A DNA stretch of 31,531 bases. Source: a virus. The notes beneath the pieces are model-generated. The model had not been told where the DNA came from and ran no database searches. It saw only the letters and a list, made by a program, of their open reading frames with translations. Shown piece by piece: positions 8,816 to 15,685 of this stretch (position 1 is the stretch's first letter; each line of letters begins with the position of its first letter). A program made the position numbers and the translations under genes. Location of the stretch: positions 1-31,531 of IMG/VR virus record IMGVR_UViG_3300020027_000026; one strand, given 5' to 3'.

Positions 8816-9159
8816 CTCACACCATCACGTTCGCTTGAAAAGTGATTGCCGTCAGATTTAGCGAAGCGTCCGCCCCACCGGCAAAGCGCATGCATCGATT
8901 CCCATTTTTCACCGATCTTTGTATAAGCTTCACTTTCGTATTGATAGTCGCCATCGATATACAAAAGAAAATCGACTGCTAAACCAATTAAGTGTAAAGA
9001 ATTAGCAATGCCAACGCCATTTTCTGCATTTGCTTTTGCTTGTATTGGCATTCTAACGACTTCGTTAAATGCCACTTCGTATCCGGGTTGCTCAAATATC
9101 CATAAGCCTAGTTGACAAGTCAACCGGGTAAATAAACATCGTTGTTCACGTAACGTCAT
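8812..9159 (-). CDS. Endolysin, M15-type peptidase (L-Ala-D-Glu peptidase-like)
   Basis: 115 residues from ATG 9159. It shows the M15 metallopeptidase pattern: SLHLIGLAVDF with H56 and D63, then WESMHALCRWGGRF, then DGNHFS with H106; these His/Asp residues bind zinc. The N-terminus (MTLREQRCLFTRL) fits related phage endolysins, which favours this start over a TTG at 9216 in the same frame. It cuts the peptide stem of peptidoglycan. It has no signal peptide, so it needs the holin to reach the wall. A terminator-like hairpin ends four bases before its start. Confidence 0.87.
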   Translation of the reverse strand: MTLREQRCLFTRLTCQLGLWIFEQPGYEVAFNEVVRMPIQAKANAENGVGIANSLHLIGLAVDFLLYIDGDYQYESEAYTKIGEKWESMHALCRWGGRFAKSDGNHFSSERDGVR

Positions 9160-9162
9160 CTT

Positions 9163-9207
9163 AAAACGGTGCGCTTCCCGCAGGAGAATATTGCGAAAAG
9201 CGCACCG
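9163..9207 (-). terminator. Terminator-like hairpin directly before the endolysin
   Basis: On the minus strand CGGTGCGCTT (9207-9198) pairs perfectly with AAGCGCACCG (9176-9167). The helix extends by five more pairs, two of them G-U, around an 11-base loop, and is followed by UUUU (9166-9163). The endolysin ATG comes three bases later, leaving no room for a promoter or ribosome site, so the element probably attenuates or processes the read-through late mRNA. Confidence 0.75.
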
Positions 9208-9247
9208 ACCTAACAACAGGGCAGGTTGCTATTACCCTGTAGTCGGT

Positions 9248-9499
9248 TCAGACCGGCTCAGGCTGCGGTGCGTCTGGAATCTTTTCATCCAGTTCCTGCG
9301 CCTTCGCTTCTACAGCCGCAACAGCTGCTTCCACTTCCGGCGTTACGTCGCCACCAGCGGCAATAACGTCACGCAGTTCCTGCACTGTTACTTTCAGTTC
9401 ATCAGTCGTCGTCTGCAGTCCGTCAATTTCTGTACCGACCTTCGTCAGCTTATCGTTCAGGGTATTAACCCGACCTACCAATTCAGCTTGTGTTGCCAT
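9248..9499 (-). CDS. Small coiled-coil protein
   Basis: 83 residues with a strong AGGAG upstream of ATG 9499. Heptad-like sequence from residue 3 to about 45 (LVGRVNTLNDKLTKVGTEID), then DVTPEVEAAVAAVEAKAQEL and a Pro-rich acidic tail. The segment TPEVEAAVAAVEAK recurs in the next gene upstream (9525-9707). Such short coiled-coil proteins are common in phage late regions and some are virion decorations. No function can be assigned. Confidence 0.75.
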   Translation of the reverse strand: MATQAELVGRVNTLNDKLTKVGTEIDGLQTTTDELKVTVQELRDVIAAGGDVTPEVEAAVAAVEAKAQELDEKIPDAPQPEPV

Positions 9500-9524
9500 G
9501 ATTCGCTTAACTCCTAAAAAGTAA

Positions 9525-9707
9525 TTACGCTTTCGTCCGCCTATGAATCTTTCGATTCAATTCTTTCACCTTTGCTTCAATAGCTGCAATAGCAGCTTCC
9601 ATTTCTGGAGTTGCTTCGCCTGCAACCTGATGAAAATGAATGTCACAGCGGAGATTGACATTCAATTCCTTATCATCACGATTATCATCGCCATGATCTT
9701 TTGCCAT
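9525..9707 (-). CDS. Small protein sharing a helix with its neighbour
   Basis: 60 residues from ATG 9707, chosen because GAGG lies nine bases upstream; an in-frame ATG at 9734 has none. The N-terminus is very polar (KDHGDDNRDDKE), followed by a His-containing strand and TPEMEAAIAAIEAKVKELNRK, a near copy of the helix in the downstream gene. Function unknown. Confidence 0.65.
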   Translation of the reverse strand: MAKDHGDDNRDDKELNVNLRCDIHFHQVAGEATPEMEAAIAAIEAKVKELNRKIHRRTKA

Positions 9708-9737
9708 AAATAAATTCCTCAAAAACTTGCACATAAA

Positions 9738-9992
9738 TTAAAGTCCGTAATGCGCCCAATTACCTTTATGATTACCTTTACTATGCGTCGGGTTTATTTT
9801 TAACTTCTTTCGTTGCATGCACTCTTGTTTAGTCAACGGTATAACTTTAACAAGAGGGCACATTATATTTTCACGAATCTGTTTCATTAATTCAGGCGAT
9901 ACAAATATATCGCCGTCAATTTCCTCATTGGTGAAAAAACGACCTTGGTCGTAATTCCAACCGTTATTAGAGTTTGCAAGATGCGACGACAT
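9738..9992 (-). CDS. Hypothetical protein
   Basis: 84 residues from ATG 9992 (a GTG at 10007 is possible; neither has a good ribosome site). It overlaps the end of the secreted FN3-like gene by 26 bases, so translation may be coupled. It has SHLANSNNGWNYDQGRFFT, an acidic middle and a basic, Gly/His-rich C-terminus. No family recognised. Confidence 0.55.
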   Translation of the reverse strand: MSSHLANSNNGWNYDQGRFFTNEEIDGDIFVSPELMKQIRENIMCPLVKVIPLTKQECMQRKKLKINPTHSKGNHKGNWAHYGL

Positions 9993-11028
9993 AAGTTTTC
10001 TTGGCACCTGTCCAAGTTACCAAAGTCGCTGGAACGCGATAAAACGCTGTTACGCCAACTCGATACGTTGACGTGCACAAGACGTTTGCTTTAATCGTTC
10101 CAACCTTGCTGCCAAGCTTCCAACTAAACTTGCTCGGCACACCAGCGACAATAGCGGCGTTATAGTCAGGTGACGGTTCAAACACGTCACCACCGACCGT
10201 ACGCAAGCCGCTAGGAGGTTCTACCGGGATCGATACACAGGCACCAGCCGGCGCTGTGACAGGCAAGTAAGGGCCAAGCAACCAGCAGGTTGGATACGCT
10301 ACCGCGCTATACGTTGCAACTTTCTGCCAACTTCCTGTAGTGCCTGACGGACACGTTTGCGATTGCGTCTTATCAGCCGGTTTCGGTTTAGTGCTGCAAT
10401 CAGGCGTCGGATCAGCGACTTTCTTAACTGAAACAACATTCGACATAGCACTCAGCACATCGGCACTATTTACAGCTTTCAAACCATAAAAATAAGTACC
10501 GGGCGAAACGCCAGTAATTAGAAACGTTGTTTTAGTCTTATCAGTTATTGTCGTCATCAATGACAACGTATTTGCCGACGTACCGGAATGTACTTGAAAA
10601 CTTTTCAGATTTGTTAGTGCAGTACCATCAGTATTCTGCGTTGGCGCAATCCAACTCAAACAAATCTTAGTCGCTTCAATGACGCCACCACAAGGCGACG
10701 CACCGCCGGGAGGAACAGGCGTTGTGGTGCCCCAATCAATTGCATTAACAGCCAACCAATCACCGACAGTCCCTGTCTGCGTCCAAATCCTATCACTAGT
10801 AACTTTAGACGCGAGACGCCAGTAAAATGGATGTGCACCACCATTGGTTGCAACAACTAACGACTTAGATGGTGCACGATAATCCGCCGTCTGACAATTC
10901 GGCCAACCTATCGTATCGCTTTCAAGTATGCGACCATCGGCACCACTATCGGTACAGGAATAAACTAAAGTTTGCGAATGTGCTGTAAAGGCAAAGCCTA
11001 ACAGCAATAGGGCAATAATTGTTTTCAT
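9967..11028 (-). CDS. Secreted protein with a fibronectin type III-like domain
   Basis: 353 residues from ATG 11028, which overlaps the stop of the 36-aa peptide (ATGA). A typical signal peptide covers residues 1-18 (MKTIIALLLLGFAFTAHS). After a Cys-containing N-terminal domain, an FN3-like module runs from about 120 to 200: LSWIAPTQNTDGTALTNLKS, then FLITGVSPGTYFYGLKAVNS. The C-terminal half is Cys-, Gly- and Pro-rich. The cysteines fit disulfides in the periplasm or outside. It lies within the lysis gene cluster. Role unknown; envelope binding or lysis assistance are guesses. Confidence 0.75.
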   Translation of the reverse strand: MKTIIALLLLGFAFTAHSQTLVYSCTDSGADGRILESDTIGWPNCQTADYRAPSKSLVVATNGGAHPFYWRLASKVTSDRIWTQTGTVGDWLAVNAIDWGTTTPVPPGGASPCGGVIEATKICLSWIAPTQNTDGTALTNLKSFQVHSGTSANTLSLMTTITDKTKTTFLITGVSPGTYFYGLKAVNSADVLSAMSNVVSVKKVADPTPDCSTKPKPADKTQSQTCPSGTTGSWQKVATYSAVAYPTCWLLGPYLPVTAPAGACVSIPVEPPSGLRTVGGDVFEPSPDYNAAIVAGVPSKFSWKLGSKVGTIKANVLCTSTYRVGVTAFYRVPATLVTWTGAKKTYVVASCKL

Positions 11029-11135
11029 GAGTTTTTCGCCCATTTAGCAACAGCCCATTTATAAAAAGCAGGTACTGTTACTGTAACGACAACGCCACCG
11101 GCAAAACCAATTACCAATGCAAATAAAGTGCTCAT
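11025..11135 (-). CDS. 36-aa single-span membrane peptide
   Basis: Short frame with ATG 11135 and TGA 11025. Both ends overlap neighbours by four bases (ATGA with the holin-like gene before it and with the secreted protein after it), and AGAGG lies ten bases upstream. The sequence begins MSTLFALVIGFAGGVVVTVT, one membrane span, and ends in a short basic tail (YKWAVAKWAKNS). Given its position next to the holin-like gene it may be a holin partner, but this is inference. Confidence 0.7.
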   Translation of the reverse strand: MSTLFALVIGFAGGVVVTVTVPAFYKWAVAKWAKNS

Positions 11136-11425
11136 GAACGTAATACCTCTTTAACTTCTGCCGCTTCCTTTGCTGCGTCTACTTGAACTTGCAATTTAGG
11201 TTGCGGTATAAATTTCGCAATGATGGATGAAAAGAAAATCACCGCAGTTATGATCTGCGTATATTGTTGTGGAATTAAAACTCGCAAGTTATCCGGCAAA
11301 TAAACCCAAGCTTGCGTTACAATGTCGGGAAACGTCGAAAAGAAACCACTAACAAGTATTCCAAATGCAGCGATTTTAACGCTCCATAATTTCCACAAAC
11401 TTTTCCACCACGGGACAACGTTCAT
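11132..11425 (-). CDS. Putative holin
   Basis: 97 residues with two membrane segments (about 17-35 and 58-76), a Trp-rich N-terminus (VVPWWKSLWKLWSVKIAA) and a charged C-terminal tail. The spacing between the spans includes LPDNLRVLIPQQY, a pattern I recall from a common proteobacterial phage holin-like family. It would form the membrane lesion that releases the endolysin. It lies about 2 kb ahead of the endolysin in the same transcription unit. Confidence 0.72.
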   Translation of the reverse strand: MNVVPWWKSLWKLWSVKIAAFGILVSGFFSTFPDIVTQAWVYLPDNLRVLIPQQYTQIITAVIFFSSIIAKFIPQPKLQVQVDAAKEAAEVKEVLRS

Positions 11426-11426
11426 T

Positions 11427-12083
11427 TCAATTCATTCTAGCATTCAAATTACTTAACGCTATTGCAATAGCAATGAGAGTTCCTATAGCAGCAACTATTG
11501 AAAATACCATTGCCATTACATTTTTAGATCCTTTCTCCTGACCTTCGAGTCGTGTCAAGCGTTCTTTAACGTCTTCAATCTTGCCAATCAACGCGACGTT
11601 AGTCGTACCAAGCAATACCGATTGTTGATCTATTTGTTTTGCAGTTGCTGCTTCTGATTTCGCTATCGACTGTTGAAATGTTTCTGTCTGTTTACTCGCC
11701 AATTCCTTCTGTGCCGATAAAGCCGCATCAACAGCTACTTTCGTATCGCGTGCAGTCTCAGCAACTTTTATATCGCGTTCCTTAATCTGTTGTTGTATAG
11801 ATTCAAATTTAATACCATCTGTCAAAAACCTTTCAAAAATAACATCTTTTAAATGACCAACTGCTTTATCAACATCAGTCGGAACACGAACTAAATTATC
11901 ATGCGCAACAACAACCGCTCTATCAACCGCTTCAATTCGTTGCGTCAATAACTTTTCTAAATGTTCTATCTCTCGTTGTAACTGTTGAGTTGTCAATAAC
12001 GACGGATCGTTAGCGGCAATGTATGCAGCAACACTAGAAGTTGGTTTGGTGCTCGGCATGGGATCGGCACCATACGCTTGCAT
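11427..12083 (-). CDS. Long coiled-coil protein with C-terminal membrane anchor
   Basis: 218 residues from ATG 12083; ATG 12059 (MPSTKPTSS) is an alternative and neither has a clear Shine-Dalgarno. Residues about 35-185 are heptad-like (LQREIEHLEKLLTQRIEAVD, then AALSAQKELASKQTETFQQS, IEDVKERLTRLEGQ), and a hydrophobic span (VMAMVFSIVAAIGTLIAIAI) ends the protein. Proteins of this design are frequent next to phage holins, of unknown function. It is the first gene after the terminator at 12096-12127. Confidence 0.7.
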   Translation of the reverse strand: MQAYGADPMPSTKPTSSVAAYIAANDPSLLTTQQLQREIEHLEKLLTQRIEAVDRAVVVAHDNLVRVPTDVDKAVGHLKDVIFERFLTDGIKFESIQQQIKERDIKVAETARDTKVAVDAALSAQKELASKQTETFQQSIAKSEAATAKQIDQQSVLLGTTNVALIGKIEDVKERLTRLEGQEKGSKNVMAMVFSIVAAIGTLIAIAIALSNLNARMN

Positions 12084-12095
12084 TATGACAAACGC

Positions 12096-12127
12096 AAAAA
12101 AGCCCGGTAAGTTTCCCTACCGGGCTT
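12096..12127 (-). terminator. Rho-independent terminator
   Basis: Minus-strand RNA: AAGCCCGGTA (12127-12118) pairs perfectly with TACCGGGCTT (12109-12100) around an eight-base loop, then a run of U (12100-12096). It ends the transcript of the gene at 12174-12788. Confidence 0.92.
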
Positions 12128-12173
12128 CTCGACTATCGCAACCCGCTAGATTCAGCGGCGCGAGGATCTTACC

Positions 12174-12788
12174 TCAATTCGCGCTAGGTTGCACGCGCCA
12201 GATACGCGAACCGCCCTCAACCGTGCGCACCACGAACTGACGAACCTGTCGCGTTGCCTGCACTTCGACGCCCTTGCGCGTCTGACGCATTGCACCGGGG
12301 ATATCCTCGGCGTAACGCTTGTTCGCACTGGAAATCGTTGACGCCAAGTTCTTTGCCGGCTTGTTCACCTTGAAAGACTGGCCAATTTCCAGCTGATCAA
12401 ACGGATACGTGCTGCCCGTACGACCGCGACCAACAATGGCCGGCATTGGCACGTCATTTTCAATCAGGTATTCCGGGCGTCCACCGTTGCCGGGGATCGC
12501 ACCACTAGGAACACTACCAACGTCACCCGCGCCAATTGTCTGCGATTCAGATGGCGACTGTGCGGTTGCATTTGCCTTGTTCATGAATTCAATACCTTTT
12601 GGGGTGGCCCGCGTCATGAAACGGCCCGCACCATCCGGAAACTGTGCGTTGGCTTCGACCAACTTATCAGCTTCGAGTGCGGCGCGATCAATCGCAGACG
12701 TGTAAGGAAACTGATTATCCCGATTGGCCGTGATAATCGTCGCGAGCAAAGTCATTGCAGCAGAATCATAAGACTTCTTCTTAGCCAT
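12174..12788 (-). CDS. Conserved phage protein (DUF7303-like)
   Basis: 204 residues; ATG 12788 follows GAGGA. The N-terminal part is helical (YDSAAMTLLATIITANRD), the middle is a Ser/Gly/Pro linker, and the C-terminal third carries GRTGSTYPFDQLEIGQSFKV and RQVRQFVVRTVEGGSRIWRV. The second part resembles a small phage domain I recall as DUF7303. It is monocistronic: a consensus-like promoter lies 47 bases before it and terminators lie on both sides, which suggests high and separate expression. Function unknown; a DNA- or RNA-binding role would suit such expression. Confidence 0.75.
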   Translation of the reverse strand: MAKKKSYDSAAMTLLATIITANRDNQFPYTSAIDRAALEADKLVEANAQFPDGAGRFMTRATPKGIEFMNKANATAQSPSESQTIGAGDVGSVPSGAIPGNGGRPEYLIENDVPMPAIVGRGRTGSTYPFDQLEIGQSFKVNKPAKNLASTISSANKRYAEDIPGAMRQTRKGVEVQATRQVRQFVVRTVEGGSRIWRVQPSAN

Positions 12789-12834
12789 GTTTGAAAATCC
12801 TCTATGTGTGAAATGAATAAACTAAGCAACTCAA

Positions 12835-12862
12835 ATTGTATCGTCTAAACCGTCAATGTCAA
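12835..12862 (-). promoter_or_regulatory. Sigma70-like promoter
   Basis: On the minus strand TTGACA (12862-12857), 16-bp spacer, TACAAT (12840-12835). It points at the gene at 12788, whose start is about 40 bases after the expected transcription start. Confidence 0.8.
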
Positions 12863-12871
12863 CATCTAATT

Positions 12872-12906
12872 AAAAAAGAATCGACCTACAGTCCCGGTTT
12901 CGATTC
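12872..12906 (-). terminator. Rho-independent terminator of the leftward small-gene block
   Basis: Minus-strand GAATCGA (12906-12900) pairs with TCGATTC (12884-12878), with two more C-G pairs across a small bulge, followed by UUUUUU (12877-12872). It separates the small-gene block from the promoter at 12835-12862. Confidence 0.8.
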
Positions 12907-12950
12907 AATCGCCTTGCAGCGTTAGCTCCCTTCTTGCCGTGCGTTTCGAC

Positions 12951-13148
12951 TTATCGGCGGTTGCTGCGGGAGTAGATAATACGGTTCACAGGGTTATTAG
13001 AACGATATATAATGTCTTTGTCAACAAAATAAGTGACGTGATACAGATTTGTTAAGTACATCGCAATTTCATCAAGTGACTTGCCCACAAGTATCATAGT
13101 GCGAGCTATTACCTTAGCCCGTGCAATTTCACACCGCTGGCAATTCAT
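12951..13148 (-). CDS. Hypothetical protein
   Basis: 65 residues from ATG 13148, which overlaps the GNAT stop (ATGA). N-terminal MNCQRCEIARAKVIARTM has a CxxC; then a helix-rich middle (SLDEIAMYLTNLY) that could be helix-turn-helix-like, and a basic end. It is the last gene before the terminator at 12872-12906. Confidence 0.6.
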   Translation of the reverse strand: MNCQRCEIARAKVIARTMILVGKSLDEIAMYLTNLYHVTYFVDKDIIYRSNNPVNRIIYSRSNRR

Positions 13149-13447
13149 GGCCGACATTGGCAGTTAGGATAGCGTACTAGATATAACGTTTTTTCTTCGA
13201 CGAAGCCTAACCGCTTGTACCAACGTGTCAGCTGTGAGTAGGACAACCCGCCACTAGGAGCAACATGCAATGCTAGAACCTTCCCTGATTCGTCAGCGTC
13301 GCGCAGCACCTTGGCCATGAGTGTGCGCGCGTGACCTTTACCACGATGCTCTATCGGCACATTGATGCGGTTAATGATTAGCCGGTCGCCGTCGTCTGTC
13401 AGATCGACAATGGAACGAGTAGCCAGATCAGCGTAACAGGTTTTCAC
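13145..13447 (-). CDS. GNAT-family N-acetyltransferase
   Basis: 100 residues, short for the family. It starts with GTG that overlaps the nuclease stop (GTGA). The acetyl-CoA-binding motif A is visible as VPIEHRGKGHARTLM (R-x-x-G-x-G/A), followed by a helix, a strand (ALHVAP) and the closing WYKRLGF motif. Substrate unknown. In phages such small acetyltransferases may modify host or phage macromolecules. Confidence 0.85.
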   Translation of the reverse strand: MKTCYADLATRSIVDLTDDGDRLIINRINVPIEHRGKGHARTLMAKVLRDADESGKVLALHVAPSGGLSYSQLTRWYKRLGFVEEKTLYLVRYPNCQCRP

Positions 13448-13941
13448 GATAAGTAAGCTACAATAGCGTCACGGGCTTGCATCCAACCGTAACATGTCAC
13501 CCAATGATAACCCTGATTGATGACAAAATTACCAAATTCTTTTTGATTGTCTGACACGTCAGACGGTTTCCCATCCTTGCGCTTCAATTCGATATATAAG
13601 CCACAATATTGCGTTTCATTGTATTCTTTTTTATCTGGCCAAAGCATTTTAGACACTGGCAAACAGATATCGGCTATGCCGCTTTTTAAACCTTCTGCTT
13701 TGAGTTGTCCGGCCGCTACCTTATTACCTCTCGCGCCCGCATTAGGTATTGCGTAAATCCATTTCAATACAGGTACAGCTGTTATAACAGTGAAACTAGT
13801 TTTTGCCGCTTCTAAACCTTCGCCTTGTGCCCATCGATTAGCAACATTGAAACCATAATTTCTAGCGACATTACACCATGCAAACAACGCCATTTGTTCG
13901 CCATGCTCAGTACCACTCTTGGCCAATTGTTCGGGCGTCAT
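13444..13941 (-). CDS. VRR-NUC domain nuclease
   Basis: 165 residues. Core motifs of the VRR-NUC (PD-(D/E)XK) fold: YAIPNAGARGN, then AGQLKAEGLKSGIADICLP with the catalytic Asp, then GLYIELKRKDG with the E-x-K pair, then the downstream Gln in DNQKEF and a GYHWVTCYGW strand. Phage members are structure-selective endonucleases for branched DNA. It is followed by the GNAT gene in one coupled unit. Confidence 0.88.
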   Translation of the reverse strand: MTPEQLAKSGTEHGEQMALFAWCNVARNYGFNVANRWAQGEGLEAAKTSFTVITAVPVLKWIYAIPNAGARGNKVAAGQLKAEGLKSGIADICLPVSKMLWPDKKEYNETQYCGLYIELKRKDGKPSDVSDNQKEFGNFVINQGYHWVTCYGWMQARDAIVAYLS

Positions 13942-13943
13942 AG

Positions 13944-14138
13944 CTAACCTTCTATTCTGTCTTCAATGTGATTGCAATAGAGTTCCTTCTCGCCTTTCTG
14001 CAATTTCCACAATACAATATCACCTAATGGCGGCGCTTCGCTCTTGTCCCGATGCGGTTCCGTCACAGCCAACGCTATGCCATAGCTTTGACATAGCCGG
14101 CGTAACTCATATATGAATTTTTCAGATTGTGGATTCAT
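13944..14138 (-). CDS. Hypothetical protein
   Basis: 64 residues; its ATG overlaps the stop of the gene before it. Sequence features: YELRRLCQSYGIALAVTEPH and a C-terminal strand region. Unrecognised. Confidence 0.6.
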   Translation of the reverse strand: MNPQSEKFIYELRRLCQSYGIALAVTEPHRDKSEAPPLGDIVLWKLQKGEKELYCNHIEDRIEG

Positions 14139-14341
14139 TCGTGTTCCCCGTAAATAACCAAGGGTGAATGCTTGACCAATGCAATGAAAACGTTAGCGGT
14201 CCACCTGTGGGCAAACGTTGCGACATATGTCTGCCCGTCATCACCGCCGGTAATGACTTCCTCGCCGTCGCAGATATGAGTAATCGACAACGTTTCCTTA
14301 TCGACCTTGACAACAACCGTATTTTTATCTTTGAACGTCAT
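14135..14341 (-). CDS. Hypothetical small beta-rich protein
   Basis: 68 residues of alternating strands (TVVVKVDKETLSITH, GQTYVATFAHRW). Both ends overlap neighbours by four bases. Unrecognised. Confidence 0.62.
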   Translation of the reverse strand: MTFKDKNTVVVKVDKETLSITHICDGEEVITGGDDGQTYVATFAHRWTANVFIALVKHSPLVIYGEHE

Positions 14342-14589
14342 TGTTTCATCCTGTCATACAGTTGCTTTGTAATCTTGCGCATACGTCTGAGTGTAAAGCC
14401 AATGTTATCATGCCCGGCGTCGCTAATTCGCAAGAAACCGGTGCTGTTATCGTAACTCCATTCAGTCGGGCGACGAATATACACTAGCTGATACGCATTG
14501 GCATATTCATTGAATACCTTGCGGGCGCGCTTCATGTAAAGCGGCTCTTTCTCCTTTGGTAACTTTACGTTGTCGTCAATGATAATCAT
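14338..14589 (-). CDS. Hypothetical protein
   Basis: 83 residues. The start is set at ATG 14589 because GGAG is seven bases upstream and the stop of the 38-aa peptide overlaps it (ATGA). It is basic and helical (KRARKVFNEYANAYQLVY), ending in a basic helix (RRMRKITKQLYDRMK), so nucleic-acid contact is possible. Confidence 0.62.
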   Translation of the reverse strand: MIIIDDNVKLPKEKEPLYMKRARKVFNEYANAYQLVYIRRPTEWSYDNSTGFLRISDAGHDNIGFTLRRMRKITKQLYDRMKQ

Positions 14590-14702
14590 AGCCGACTCCA
14601 CAAGAAATAATTAACAACAATCAAGGCAAAGAAAAATATAATAGGCATTATATCTTCAATGAAATCTGTAAAGCCTTCAAGCTTTGTATAAAGACGACTC
14701 AT
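14586..14702 (-). CDS. 38-aa single-span membrane peptide
   Basis: ATG 14702 overlaps the preceding stop (TAATG) and the TGA overlaps the next ATG. Residues 19-34 are hydrophobic (MPIIFFFALIVVNYF) and end in WSRL. Exact junctions on both sides support it as a real gene despite its size. Confidence 0.7.
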   Translation of the reverse strand: MSRLYTKLEGFTDFIEDIMPIIFFFALIVVNYFLWSRL

Positions 14703-15118
14703 TACCTTCTCCAAAGTTCTGCTAAAACACGCTGCACAAAATAGGCTCTATCGTCATGAAAGTGCAATGAGTCTAGCATCATCTTGAGCGGTCTAACGGC
14801 CATATCAAATTGCGACTGACGACTTTCTAGTATTTTCTTGCTTTTAAACTCTGCCATTCGCGCCTCACCGGCAACAGTTTCAGCTTCCCATTTTGTTATG
14901 TCTTTGGCATCAGTGTGCATTTCACCGCGAACGGGTTTGCTTGTTCCGCCTAAAATAATTCGACCTTCTTTATCTGCAACAAACGTCCAGCACTCGCCAA
15001 TGACAGACGGCGCTAGTTGTTTGGAATATAAACGTTCCGTGTCTTCGCCTTCAAACTTCCATGTATAAGCGAATTTTTGTTTAGTCGTTACTCTGCGACC
15101 AACGTATATAGCTTTCAT
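14702..15118 (-). CDS. Hypothetical protein
   Basis: 138 residues; ATG overlaps the stop of the 26-aa gene. An N-terminal beta part (KAIYVGRRVTTKQKFAYTWK, then ECWTFVADKEGRIILGG) is followed by an alpha-helical half with HFHDDRAYFVQRVLAELWRR. It resembles small phage proteins with a beta-barrel start but I cannot name the family. Confidence 0.65.
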   Translation of the reverse strand: MKAIYVGRRVTTKQKFAYTWKFEGEDTERLYSKQLAPSVIGECWTFVADKEGRIILGGTSKPVRGEMHTDAKDITKWEAETVAGEARMAEFKSKKILESRQSQFDMAVRPLKMMLDSLHFHDDRAYFVQRVLAELWRR

Positions 15119-15195
15119 CCGTTTCGCCTGCGCGACACACGTCGCATTGCTTGGGCTAGTGATTCACCTTTGCGTGGCTTAAACCAATTCTTCAT
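15115..15195 (-). CDS. 26-aa basic peptide
   Basis: ATG 15195 follows GAGGAG at eight bases, one of the best ribosome sites in the window; the TGA overlaps the next ATG. It starts MKNWFKPRKGESLAQAM and ends in an Arg-rich tail, so it is strongly basic. The ribosome site lies in a hairpin (15203-15222). Confidence 0.62.
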   Translation of the reverse strand: MKNWFKPRKGESLAQAMRRVSRRRNG

Positions 15196-15202
15196 GTCAT
15201 TT

Positions 15203-15222
15203 GCTCCTCTAGTTATAGGAGC
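15203..15222 (-). promoter_or_regulatory. Hairpin over a ribosome binding site
   Basis: Minus-strand GCTCCT pairs perfectly with AGGAGC across an eight-base loop. The AGGAG arm is the Shine-Dalgarno of the 26-aa peptide, so the helix would block its translation until opened. Confidence 0.6.
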
Positions 15223-15229
15223 GGTTATA

Positions 15230-15490
15230 TTACCCTCTTTTATTCAATTCGTCAAACTTCTTTTGTAACGACGTTACCGCCGCTTGATTGAAACGTGACG
15301 TGCTTTCGATTTCTTGATGCAACGGCAACAATGCAACGATGACATCCGATCCCTGCCACAACTGCACCGCTAATCCATGCTTGCCTTGCAAGTTCGCACT
15401 ATCGCCAGCGTCTTTCAAACTCCTAGCGACATAATGCGCATTTGCAATCAAATCCGTAATATTCATCTTGACATAAGGGTTTAGCTTCAT
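15230..15490 (-). CDS. Hypothetical helical protein
   Basis: 86 residues; AGGT lies upstream of ATG 15490. Helical throughout (IANAHYVARSLKDAGDSANL, then VTSLQKKFDELNKRG). Unrecognised. Confidence 0.6.
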   Translation of the reverse strand: MKLNPYVKMNITDLIANAHYVARSLKDAGDSANLQGKHGLAVQLWQGSDVIVALLPLHQEIESTSRFNQAAVTSLQKKFDELNKRG

Positions 15491-15494
15491 AATG

Positions 15495-15677
15495 TTACCT
15501 GTTTTTTTCGTCTTTGACTTTATCGACCAAACGAAACAAATCTCCTAACACATCCTTAGAGTCAGGATCAATTTCGTCTAATCGCTTATAGACCTTCAAA
15601 GCAAGTTGTTCAACTGCTTTATCGCCGCCCAATAAGATTATGCCGATGCGTCGGCGAATTCGATAACGTAAGTCCAT
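15495..15677 (-). CDS. Hypothetical protein
   Basis: 60 residues with a basic N-terminus (MDLRYRIRRRIGIILLGG) and a helical end. AGGTG precedes the ATG. Unrecognised. Confidence 0.58.
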   Translation of the reverse strand: MDLRYRIRRRIGIILLGGDKAVEQLALKVYKRLDEIDPDSKDVLGDLFRLVDKVKDEKNR

Positions 15678-15685
15678 AACGTCAC

